DNA of 64,000 nt from assembly GCF_000820085.1 (NCBI RefSeq), contig NZ_CDBN01000050.1, positions 1-64,000 on the forward strand, in the 5' to 3' direction. The stretch is from Aeromonas sanarellii. GTDB taxonomy: Bacteria; Pseudomonadota; Gammaproteobacteria; Enterobacterales; Aeromonadaceae. Positions 17,332 through 25,291 of this stretch are shown here, piece by piece. A program made the position numbers and the translations under genes. Each line of letters begins with the position of its first letter. The stretch's first letter is position 1. Under the pieces are notes generated by a model, which worked only from the letters and a program-made list of their open reading frames with translations, was not told the DNA's origin and searched no databases.

Positions 17332-18978
17332 ATGAGCAAACAACTGGACATGACCCCACAGCCGGATCTCTCCCTGAAGACGGGGACGGGCCCGGTGCGT
17401 ACCCGGCTGCCCGTCTGGCGGGCGGCCCTGCCACCTTGCAACCACGCTTGCCCGGCCGGCGAGAATATCCAGGCCTGGCTTGCCCTGGCCGAAGCGGGCC
17501 GCTTCGAGGCGGCCTGGCAGCGACTTATCGAAGAGAATCCCCTGCCTGCGGTCCACGGGCGGGTCTGTTATCACCCCTGCGAGAGTGCCTGCAACCGCGC
17601 CCAGGTAGATGAGGCCGTCTCCATCCACGCCATCGAGCGCTTCCTCGGCGACGAGGCGCTGGCCCGTGGCTGGCAGCCTGCGCCCCTCGCACCCGCCAGC
17701 GGCAAGAAGGTGCTGGTAATTGGCGCCGGTCCCTCCGGCCTCTCCTGCGCCTGGCACCTCAACCGGCTCGGCCATCAGGTGGAGATCCGCGAGGCGGGGC
17801 CGCTCGCCGGCGGCATGCTGCGCTTCGGCATTCCCGCCTACCGTCTGCCCCGCGACGTGCTGGATCGGGAGGTAGCCCGCATCGTCGCCGCTGGCGTCAC
17901 CCTCACCCTCAACCACAAGGTGGAGGATGTGCTGCGCGAGCGTGACCAGGGGGGCTTTGACGCCGTCTTCATGGCCATCGGCGCCCATCTGGCCAAGCGG
18001 GTCGACATTCCGGCCCGCGAGGCGGGCAAGATCCTCGATGCGGTGAGCTTCCTCGAGCAGGCCAGCCTGGCCGAGGAGCAGGGCTTGCCGCCACCCAAGC
18101 TGGGACGGCGGGTGGCCATCTACGGCGGCGGCAACACCGCCATGGACGCGGCCCGCACCGCCCGCCGCCTCGGGGTCGAGGAGGCGATGATCATCTACCG
18201 CCGCGACCGGGATCATATGCCGGCCCACGCCTTCGAAGCCGACGAGGCCGAGGAGGAGGGGATCAAGATCAACTGGCTGCGCACCATCCGCCAGCTCGAC
18301 AGCACCAATATTGAAGTGGAGGTGATGGGGCTGGATGCCGAGGGCAAGCCGGTGCCCACCGGCCAGTTTGAAACCCTCGAAGCGGACTCCCTCATTCTGG
18401 CGCTCGGTCAGGAGGTGGACTTGAGCGTGTTGGAGAGCATCCCCGGCGTGCGAGTCAACAAGGAGGGGGTGGTGCAGGTTGGCGAGAACCTGATGACGGA
18501 CGTGCCGGGCCTCTTTGCCGGCGGCGACATGGTGCCGAGTGAGCGCACCGTCACCATCGCCACCGGCCACGGCAAGAAGGCGGCGCGCCATATGGATGCC
18601 TGGCTGAGGGGGGGGCAGTATCGCAAGCCGGACGCCCACCCGCTGGTGGGGCCGGAGCAGTTGCAGCTCTGGTTCCAGACCCAGGCACCTGCCAGCAGCC
18701 AGCCGGTCAAACCGCCCTCGGCGCGGGACGACTTTGGCGAGATCATCGGCGGACTGGACGAGACGGCGGCCCGCTACGAGGCGGCGCGCTGCTACTCCTG
18801 CGGCAACTGCTTCGAGTGCGACGGCTGTTACGGCAGCTGCCCCGAGCAGGCCATCGTCAAGCTGGGGCCGGGTCTGGGTTATCGGGTGGATGCGGCGCGC
18901 TGCACCGGCTGCGGCGCCTGCCACGACCAGTGCCCCTGCCACGCCATCCTGCTGCGCCAACCTGAGGTGTCCCTATGA
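17332..18978 (+). CDS. GltD-like NAD(P)H oxidoreductase with C-terminal 2x[4Fe-4S] ferredoxin
   Basis: A 548-residue flavoprotein resembling the glutamate synthase small subunit. The N-terminal Fe-S helical domain (C36, C40, then GRVCYHPCESACNR) precedes FAD (VLVIGAGPSGLSCAW) and NAD(P)H (VAIYGGGNTAMDAA) Rossmann motifs. The C-terminus adds CYSCGNCFECDGCYGSC and CTGCGACHDQCPC, a ferredoxin domain. There is no GltB nearby; instead the stop overlaps the nifJ start (ATGA). I infer that it shuttles electrons between NAD(P)H and pyruvate:flavodoxin oxidoreductase, directly or via flavodoxin, rather than making glutamate. A weak purine-rich ribosome site (AAGAAAG) precedes the ATG at 17332. Confidence 0.88.
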   Translation: MSKQLDMTPQPDLSLKTGTGPVRTRLPVWRAALPPCNHACPAGENIQAWLALAEAGRFEAAWQRLIEENPLPAVHGRVCYHPCESACNRAQVDEAVSIHAIERFLGDEALARGWQPAPLAPASGKKVLVIGAGPSGLSCAWHLNRLGHQVEIREAGPLAGGMLRFGIPAYRLPRDVLDREVARIVAAGVTLTLNHKVEDVLRERDQGGFDAVFMAIGAHLAKRVDIPAREAGKILDAVSFLEQASLAEEQGLPPPKLGRRVAIYGGGNTAMDAARTARRLGVEEAMIIYRRDRDHMPAHAFEADEAEEEGIKINWLRTIRQLDSTNIEVEVMGLDAEGKPVPTGQFETLEADSLILALGQEVDLSVLESIPGVRVNKEGVVQVGENLMTDVPGLFAGGDMVPSERTVTIATGHGKKAARHMDAWLRGGQYRKPDAHPLVGPEQLQLWFQTQAPASSQPVKPPSARDDFGEIIGGLDETAARYEAARCYSCGNCFECDGCYGSCPEQAIVKLGPGLGYRVDAARCTGCGACHDQCPCHAILLRQPEVSL

Positions 18979-21900
18979 AACACGAACTGATCATGGTCGA
19001 CGGCAACGAAGCCGCGGCCCGGGTGGCGTACCAGCTGAGCGAAGTCTGTGCCATCTACCCCATCACCCCGAGCTCGACCATGGCCGAACTGGCCGACGCC
19101 TGGGCGGCCGAGGGGCAGCGCAACCTGTGGGGCAACATCCCCACAGTCGTGGAGATGCAGAGCGAAGGGGGGGCGGCCGGCACGGTACACGGCGCCCTGC
19201 AGGCGGGGGCGCTGGCCACCACCTTCACCGCCAGCCAGGGGCTGATGTTGATGCTGCCCAACATGTACAAGATCGCAGGCGAATTGACCTCGGCGGTGTT
19301 CCATGTGGCGGCCCGCTCGCTGGCGGCCCAGGGGCTCTCGATCTTTGGCGACCATCAGGACGTGATGGCGGCGCGCAGCACCGGCTTTGCCATGCTGGCC
19401 TCCGGCTCGGTGCAGGAGGCGCAGGACCTGGCCTTGATCGCCCACAGCGTCACCCTGCAGTGCCGGGTGCCCTTTATCCACTTCTTCGACGGCTTTCGTA
19501 CCTCCCACGAGGTGAACAAGATCACCGCCTTGCATCGGGACGAGATCCGCGCCCTTATCGACAACGACTGGGTGCGTGCCCACCGCGCCCGGGCGCTGAA
19601 CCCGGATCATCCGGTGATGCGCGGCACCGCCCAGAACCCGGACACCTATTTCCAGTCCCGCGAGAGCGTCAACCCCTTCTACGAGGCGGTGCCGGCGCGG
19701 GTGCAGCAGTGCATGGAGAGCCTCGGCAAGCTGACCGGCCGCCACTATCGGTTGGTGGAGTACCACGGCGCAACCGATGCCACCGACGTCATCGTGCTGA
19801 TGGGGTCGGGGGCGGCCACCGCCCGCACTACTGTGGATTGGCTCAACCGGCAGGATCGCAAGACAGGTGTCTTGGTGGTGCGCCTCTATCGCCCCTTCCC
19901 GGTAGAGGCGTTGCTGGACGCCCTGCCCAAGCGCGTGCGCCGCATCGCCGTGCTGGATCGCACCAAGGAGCCGGGGGCCAGCGGTGAGCCCCTGCTGCTG
20001 GATGTGCAGAGTGCGCTGATCGACGGCTTGCAGCGCGGTCTTATCAAGCGGCTGCCCTGGCTCAGCGGCGGTCGCTACGGCCTCTCCTCCAAGGAGTTCA
20101 CCCCGGCCATGTGCGCGGCTGTGTTCGAGGAGCTCGCTTCCGATGCGCCGCGTCCGCGCTTTACCGTGGGGATAGTGGACGACGTGTCGGGCCTCAGTCT
20201 GGCCTGGCACCCCATCGGCGATCTGGAGCCCCCGAGCCGGGTGCGGGCGCTCTTCTTCGGCCTCGGCGCCGACGGCACGGTCGGCGCCAACAAGAACAGC
20301 ATCAAGATCATCGGCGAGCTGGAGGGCTTCCACGCCCAGGGCTACTTCGTCTACGACTCCAAGAAGTCGGGCTCGCGCACCGTCTCCCACCTGCGCTTTG
20401 GTCCCGAGCCCATCGACGCCCCCTGGCTTATCGAGCAGGCGAGCTTTATCGGCTGCCACCAGTGGGGCTTTGTCGAATCGGTGGATCTGCTGGAGCACGC
20501 CGCCGAAGGGGCGACCCTGCTGCTCAATGCTCCCCATGAGGCTGACAAGGTGTGGGGCCAGCTGCCCGAGCGGCTGCGTGCCCGCATCCGCGCCCTCGAT
20601 ATCCGGCTCTACTGCATCGATGGGGATCGGGTAGCCGAGCAAAACGGCATGGGCAATCGCATCAACACCATCATGCAGACCTGCTTCTTCGCCCTGGCCG
20701 GCATCTTGCCGCGGGACGAAGCGATTGCGCTGATCAAGGAGAGCATCGAGAAGAGCTATGCCCGCAAGGGGCCCGAAGTGGTTGAGCGCAACTTCGCGGC
20801 GGTGGACGATACCCTGGCACACCTCTGCAAGGTGGCCATCCCGGCCGGTGAGGAGCAGATCAGCGACTATCCGCTGCCGCTGGCACCGGGCGGCAGCGAG
20901 TTTGTCCAGCGGGTCACTGGCGAGATGCTGGCGGGGCGCGGCGATCTCATTCCGGTCTCCATGCTGCCGGTGGATGGCACTTACCCCACCGCCACCAGCC
21001 GCTTCGAGAAGCGGGACATCGCCCGGGAGATCCCAGTCTGGCACTCGGATATCTGCATCCAGTGCGGCAACTGCGTCTTTGTCTGCCCCCACGCGGCGCT
21101 GCGGGCCAAGTTCTACCATCAGGACTGGCTGGCAACCGCCCCCGAGGCTGCCCAGTCGGTGCCCGTTACCGCCAGGGGTTTCCCCGACAGCCGCTACACA
21201 TTGCAGCTCTATCCGGAGGATTGCACCGGCTGCGGCCAGTGCGTGCAGGCCTGTCCGGTGCGGGCCGGAGCGGATGAGCGCCATGAAGGCGAGCGCGCCA
21301 TCGCCATGATGGACAAGGCGCCGCATCTGGCTGGCCAGAAACAGGCGCTGCGCTGGTTCGAGAGCCTGCCCTGGCCTGCCCGCGAGCGGGTGGACTTCTC
21401 CACCGTGCGCGGTGCCCAGTTCCTCGAACCTCTGTTCGAGTTCTCCGGTGCCTGCGCCGGCTGTGGCGAGACCCCGTACCTCAAGCTGCTGACCCAGCTG
21501 TTTGGTGACCGCATGCTGGTGGCCAACGCCACCGGTTGCTCCTCCATCTACGGCGGCAACCTGCCGACCACCCCCTGGGCCAGGAACGGCGAAGGGAAGG
21601 GGCCGGCCTGGTCCAACTCACTGTTCGAGGACAACGCCGAGTTTGGCTTTGGTTTTCGTCTCACCGCCGATCAGCATCGCGGTCAGGCGGTGGTGGCCTT
21701 GCAGGCGATGAAGGGGGAGCTGGGTGCAGAGCTGGTCGAGACGCTTGTCAGCGCCCCGCAGCGGCTGGAGTCGGAGATCCGCGCCCAGCGCACCCGGGTG
21801 GCCCAAGTGCGGGAGCGGCTGGAAGAGGTGAAATCCGGCAAGGCCCGCGAGCTGTTATCGCTTATCGATCAGCTGGTGCGCCGCTCGGTCTGGATCGTCG

Positions 21901-22550
21901 GCGGCGATGGCTGGGCCTATGACATCGGCTCGGCGGGGCTCGATCATGTGCTCGCCTCCGGCCGCGATGTGAACGTGCTGGTGATGGATACCGAGGTCTA
22001 CTCCAACACCGGCGGCCAGATGTCGAAATCGACCCCGCTCGGCGCCGTCGCCAAGTTCGCGGCGGGGGGCAAGACGCTGGCCAAGAAGGATGTGGCCTTG
22101 CAGGCCATCTCCTACGGCAACGTCTATGTTGCCCGCATCGCCTTTGGGGCCAACCCGCAGCAGGCGTTGCAGGCCTTGCGTGAGGCTGAGGCCTATCCGG
22201 GCCCGTCCCTCATCATCGCCTACAGCCACTGCATCGCCCACGGCATCGACATGGAGCAGGGACTTACCCAGCAAAAACGAGCCGTGGCCTCCGGTCACTG
22301 GCCGCTGATGCGCTACAACCCGGTATTGCGCAGCGCGGGGCAGAACCCCTTCAGCCTCGACAGCCTGCGCCCCTCCATTCCGCTTGCCGAATATCGGCAG
22401 GAGGAGACCCGTTATCGGGTGCTGGCCCAGAGCCACCCGGAGGAGGCCGAGCGGCTGATGCAGGTGGCACAAAGAGTGGCGTGGCAGAAGTGGGCCACCT
22501 ACGAGGAGATGGCCACCCGCGAGGCCAGCCAGTTCCATCCGCCGGTGTGA
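18975..22550 (+). CDS. nifJ: Pyruvate:flavodoxin (ferredoxin) oxidoreductase
   Basis: A 1191-residue single-chain PFOR (E. coli YdbK is 1174) that splits pyruvate and CoA to acetyl-CoA, CO2 and low-potential electrons. Domain order is standard: N-terminal pyruvate-binding domains (YPITPSSTMAE), the gamma domain around 415-600 (GLGADGTVGANKNS), a two-cluster ferredoxin domain (CIQCGNCVFVCP and CTGCGQCVQACP), then the TPP domain with the proximal-cluster cysteines (GACAGCGETPY, NATGCSSIYGG) and GGDGWAYDIG. Coupled to the GltD-like gene by ATGA overlap. Flavodoxin FldA at 57.6 kb is a plausible acceptor. No nitrogenase genes are present, so a role in anaerobic metabolism or redox stress is more likely than nitrogen fixation. 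Confidence 0.96.
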   Translation: MKHELIMVDGNEAAARVAYQLSEVCAIYPITPSSTMAELADAWAAEGQRNLWGNIPTVVEMQSEGGAAGTVHGALQAGALATTFTASQGLMLMLPNMYKIAGELTSAVFHVAARSLAAQGLSIFGDHQDVMAARSTGFAMLASGSVQEAQDLALIAHSVTLQCRVPFIHFFDGFRTSHEVNKITALHRDEIRALIDNDWVRAHRARALNPDHPVMRGTAQNPDTYFQSRESVNPFYEAVPARVQQCMESLGKLTGRHYRLVEYHGATDATDVIVLMGSGAATARTTVDWLNRQDRKTGVLVVRLYRPFPVEALLDALPKRVRRIAVLDRTKEPGASGEPLLLDVQSALIDGLQRGLIKRLPWLSGGRYGLSSKEFTPAMCAAVFEELASDAPRPRFTVGIVDDVSGLSLAWHPIGDLEPPSRVRALFFGLGADGTVGANKNSIKIIGELEGFHAQGYFVYDSKKSGSRTVSHLRFGPEPIDAPWLIEQASFIGCHQWGFVESVDLLEHAAEGATLLLNAPHEADKVWGQLPERLRARIRALDIRLYCIDGDRVAEQNGMGNRINTIMQTCFFALAGILPRDEAIALIKESIEKSYARKGPEVVERNFAAVDDTLAHLCKVAIPAGEEQISDYPLPLAPGGSEFVQRVTGEMLAGRGDLIPVSMLPVDGTYPTATSRFEKRDIAREIPVWHSDICIQCGNCVFVCPHAALRAKFYHQDWLATAPEAAQSVPVTARGFPDSRYTLQLYPEDCTGCGQCVQACPVRAGADERHEGERAIAMMDKAPHLAGQKQALRWFESLPWPARERVDFSTVRGAQFLEPLFEFSGACAGCGETPYLKLLTQLFGDRMLVANATGCSSIYGGNLPTTPWARNGEGKGPAWSNSLFEDNAEFGFGFRLTADQHRGQAVVALQAMKGELGAELVETLVSAPQRLESEIRAQRTRVAQVRERLEEVKSGKARELLSLIDQLVRRSVWIVGGDGWAYDIGSAGLDHVLASGRDVNVLVMDTEVYSNTGGQMSKSTPLGAVAKFAAGGKTLAKKDVALQAISYGNVYVARIAFGANPQQALQALREAEAYPGPSLIIAYSHCIAHGIDMEQGLTQQKRAVASGHWPLMRYNPVLRSAGQNPFSLDSLRPSIPLAEYRQEETRYRVLAQSHPEEAERLMQVAQRVAWQKWATYEEMATREASQFHPPV

Positions 22551-22575
22551 TGAATAATTGGTGAGGGCGCACAAA

Positions 22576-22604
22576 GAAGCGGGCCAGGGGCCCGCTTCTT
22601 TTTT
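22576..22604 (+). terminator. Intrinsic terminator of the nifJ operon
   Basis: GAAGCGGGCC (22576-22585) and GGCCCGCTTC (22589-22598), perfect 10-bp stem, AGG loop, followed by TTTTTT. It starts 25 nt after the nifJ stop. Confidence 0.92.
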
Positions 22605-22650
22605 CGGTGCCAAGGGAAGTGGCCGTCGCCGTGTCTTGGGTCGGCCAACA

Positions 22651-22674
22651 AAAAGCCCGGCGTCGGGCCGGGCT
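22651..22674 (-). terminator. Intrinsic terminator of the YdcH-family gene
   Basis: Minus-strand stem AGCCCGGC / GCCGGGCT with a 5-nt loop, followed by TTTTTG, about 40 nt past the stop at 22713. Confidence 0.88.
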
Positions 22675-22712
22675 GGGGGATAAGTTGCTTATCCGGGTAT
22701 TCGTCGAGGCGT

Positions 22713-22928
22713 CTAGTGTGGATGTTGTCTGAGGATGTCGTAGATCTCCTCTTTCAGTTTGAGTTTCTGTTTTTTCAGATCCTTCACCTCGGCGCTGTAG
22801 TCGCTGGCATGGTGTTTCTCCAGCTTCCGGATCTCCGCATCCAGGTCGGTGTGCAAGTCAAACTTCTCTTGGAATTGGACATCACTGCTCTTCAGTTTCG
22901 AGATGAGATCTCTGTACTCCGGAAACAT
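22713..22928 (-). CDS. YdcH family protein (DUF465)
   Basis: A 71-residue, highly charged, all-helical protein with the family pattern MFPEYRDLISKLKSSD at the N-terminus and the LKKQKLKLKEEIYDIL block near the C-terminus; predicted coiled coil. Function is unknown across the family. The ATG at 22928 has AAGGAGG 9 nt upstream, a strong site. Isolated gene with its own terminator. Confidence 0.88.
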   Translation of the reverse strand: MFPEYRDLISKLKSSDVQFQEKFDLHTDLDAEIRKLEKHHASDYSAEVKDLKKQKLKLKEEIYDILRQHPH

Positions 22929-23165
22929 GTAATGAAGCCTCCTTGTTGTCGTTTGATGTGCCTTGACCTTCAAACTACCCCTTCCATCGGGAGATAAACG
23001 TGATCCCGATCCAATTCGGGGCCATCCCTTCGCTGCAGGCCGTGACCGATTTTTAACTGATTGAATCGCAAGTGGATTGACTGCCAGAGTGCAGAGAGGA
23101 GAGGCGAAAACTGGGATCGGCTTCACAGTCTGGCACTAGGCCGTGCCGGGGAGACGGACAGCAAG

Positions 23166-23187
23166 AAGGGGCGCGAGGCCCCTTTTT
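23166..23187. terminator. Hairpin downstream of the 23205-23795 gene
   Basis: AAGGGGC (23166-23172) and GCCCCTT (23178-23184) over a 5-nt loop, with TTTTT on the plus side. On the minus strand, where the nearby gene ends, the stem is followed only by CTTG, so it would be a weak terminator there. Confidence 0.5.
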
Positions 23188-23204
23188 GCTCACAGGAGTG
23201 GTGT

Positions 23205-23795
23205 TTACTCTTTTTTCTTTTTCTTCTCCGGCAGCGGCTGACCGTCTCGGGCGATCACCTTGCCCACCTCGAAGCCGATCTGTGCCGCCAGCTCTTCCAG
23301 ATCCGGTGCCTTGGCCTCGTTGCCGATGGCGTACTGGTAGTTGGCGATGGTGATCTTCTCGGCCACCGGGGTGCCCGGGACTATGGGCTCGCGCCAGCCC
23401 TGGCCCACATGGGCCACCAGGGTGCCGTTCATGATGAGCTCGCCGACGATCTCCTGGGTGGGGATGCCCTTGCCGTAGGTGAGGCCCTGGGGGTGCTTCT
23501 TGCCGACCAGGGGCTCGCTGCTTGCGGGCATCAGCTTGGTGCGGATCAGCCACTTGGGCGATTTGGTCTTGCCCACCGCCTTGCCGGTCTGGTACTCGTT
23601 GATCTTGATGGTCTTGATCATCTGGGCCATGAACTCCTTGGTCAGGGCCTTCTGGGCATCGCTGGTCTCGTCGATGACGATGGGGGCCACATACCAGGTC
23701 TGGGGCGCCTGCGCCTTGGGGGCCGCCGGGGCGGTTTGCGCCATGGCGAGCGGGCTGAGCAGGATGGCCGTCAACAAGAGTCCGATTTTCTTCAT
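23205..23795 (-). CDS. Exported periplasmic protein of unknown function
   Basis: A 196-residue protein with a clear signal peptide (MKKIGLLLTAILLSPLAMA, cleavage after residue 19). The mature part has an Ala/Pro-rich linker, then a domain with WYVAPIVIDETSDAQ, LIMNGTLVAHVGQGW and a very basic C-terminus (EKKKKKE). I do not recognise a family. The start lies 11 nt after the stop of the MATE transporter gene, so the two are probably cotranscribed. Whether the protein works with the exporter is open. Confidence 0.78.
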   Translation of the reverse strand: MKKIGLLLTAILLSPLAMAQTAPAAPKAQAPQTWYVAPIVIDETSDAQKALTKEFMAQMIKTIKINEYQTGKAVGKTKSPKWLIRTKLMPASSEPLVGKKHPQGLTYGKGIPTQEIVGELIMNGTLVAHVGQGWREPIVPGTPVAEKITIANYQYAIGNEAKAPDLEELAAQIGFEVGKVIARDGQPLPEKKKKKE

Positions 23796-23806
23796 GGTGA
23801 TTCCGC

Positions 23807-25153
23807 TTATGTTTCGACAAGAATTTTGTTTTGCCAGCGACGACTGCGCCAGCGCCAGAACATGGCCAGACCGCGCACCCACTCGTCGCAGGCGAGGGCC
23901 AGCCAGATGCCTACCAGGCCATAGCCCTGCATGATACCAAGGAAATAGGCCAGGGGAACGGCAATGCCCCACATGGAGATGAGCCCCATGTAGAGCGGGA
24001 AACGGGCATCCCCGGTGGCGCGCAGGGCGTTGATCACCACCAGGTTGAAGGTGCGGCCGGGCTCGAGGATGAGGCTGATGAGGAACAGCTGGGCCACCTG
24101 GGTGATGATGTCGGCGTCGTCGGTGAACAGGCTGATGATGGCGCGGCCGTTGAGAGCGGCGGCGATGGCGATGGCGGCGGTGACGATGAGGCCGAGCTTG
24201 AGGCTCTTCATCAGTTGGCGATAGGCCTGATCGAAGCGTCTGGCCCCCGCCAGGTGCCCGATGATGATCTCGTTGCCAAGGCCGATGGAGAGGCCGAACA
24301 GCAGGATGAACAGACAGATCTGGAAGAAGTAGGACTGGGTCGCCAGCGCCTTGTCGCCGAGCAGGCCGACGAAGGCGGTGACCACCATGAACTGCAGCAT
24401 CCAGGAGAGGTTCTCCCCCGCCGCCGGCAGGCCGATGTGCAGCACCTTGTCCAGCATGGCCTTGCTCGGGCGCACTATCTCCGGCAGCCGCAGTTTTATA
24501 CCGGTCTTGCGTGCCACCAGCCACACCAGCAGCACCACCCCGACGATGCGCCCCGCCACCGTGCTGATGGCGACCCCGGCCACCCCGAGCTGGGGCAGGC
24601 CGAACCAGCCGTAGAGCAGCAGCAGGTTGCCGACGAAGGTGATGAGGTTGACGATGAGGGTCACGTACATGGCCTGGCGGGTGTGGCCGTGGGCGCGCAG
24701 GGTGGCGGCCAGGCAGAGGGCCGCCGCCTCCGGCAGCAGGCACAGGCCGATGATCTGCAGGTAGAGACTGCCGTCGCTCATCAGGTGGGCGGGCAGATTC
24801 ATCAGCGCCAGCATGGTGCCGGCCCCGGCGATGACGCCGACCGCAGCCACCAGCCCCACCAGCAGGTTGAAGCCGATGGCGGTGTGAATGACGACACGGG
24901 CCTTCTCCTTGTCGCCGGCCCCCAGGTACTGGGTGATCACCACGCTGGTGCCGATGCTGACGAAGCTGAACAGGGTGATGGCGAGATCGAACACCTGGTT
25001 GCCCACCGCGAGCGCCGCCACTCCCTGGTAGGAGACGTGGCCCACCATGAAGGTGTTCAGGGCCCCGGTCAGGAAGTGCAGGGCGAGATCGATGAACAGT
25101 GGCCAGGTCAGGGCGAAGAGGGTGCCCGGCCCGGCGTGGGATTGAGTCTGCAT
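23807..25153 (-). CDS. MATE family efflux transporter
   Basis: A 448-residue inner-membrane protein with about 12 hydrophobic segments and internal two-fold similarity. The N-terminal block FALTWPLFIDLALHFLTGA and VITQYLGAG are characteristic of MATE (NorM/DinF/YeeO-type) Na+- or H+-coupled exporters of cationic compounds or peptides. Substrate is not predictable. The start at 25153 has a poor ribosome site (GGATATCCC). It is followed within 11 nt by the gene for an exported protein, which may be a functional partner. Confidence 0.92.
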   Translation of the reverse strand: MQTQSHAGPGTLFALTWPLFIDLALHFLTGALNTFMVGHVSYQGVAALAVGNQVFDLAITLFSFVSIGTSVVITQYLGAGDKEKARVVIHTAIGFNLLVGLVAAVGVIAGAGTMLALMNLPAHLMSDGSLYLQIIGLCLLPEAAALCLAATLRAHGHTRQAMYVTLIVNLITFVGNLLLLYGWFGLPQLGVAGVAISTVAGRIVGVVLLVWLVARKTGIKLRLPEIVRPSKAMLDKVLHIGLPAAGENLSWMLQFMVVTAFVGLLGDKALATQSYFFQICLFILLFGLSIGLGNEIIIGHLAGARRFDQAYRQLMKSLKLGLIVTAAIAIAAALNGRAIISLFTDDADIITQVAQLFLISLILEPGRTFNLVVINALRATGDARFPLYMGLISMWGIAVPLAYFLGIMQGYGLVGIWLALACDEWVRGLAMFWRWRSRRWQNKILVET

Positions 25154-25254
25154 GGGATATCCGGATGCTGGTGATGGCCCTCGTCAGAGCCAGCTGGACG
25201 GGCATTTAACACCAAGCGGGGGCGGGGTGCAATCCTGCTCTCGGGGAAGCGAGT

Positions 25255-25287
25255 GCGGGCCGGCGCTCGGGAGGGGCGCCGGCCCGC
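25255..25287. terminator. 12-bp GC hairpin between SulP and MATE genes
   Basis: GCGGGCCGGCGC (25255-25266) and GCGCCGGCCCGC (25276-25287), a perfect 12-bp stem with a 9-nt loop, 4 nt after the SulP stop on the minus strand. No T-tract follows, so it may be a transcription-attenuating or RNA-protecting hairpin rather than a full terminator. Confidence 0.6.
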
Positions 25288-25291
25288 CGTG

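Noticed and set aside
18879..21326. 815-codon minus-strand open frame opposite nifJ
   Set aside because: Long antisense frames are common opposite GC-rich genes; its product is histidine/glycine/leucine-rich without any domain, while the plus strand encodes an unmistakable PFOR.
18975..22550. Evidence for nitrogen fixation from the nifJ-type gene
   Set aside because: No nitrogenase or nif assembly genes are present, and NifJ-type PFORs are widespread in non-diazotrophic enterics.
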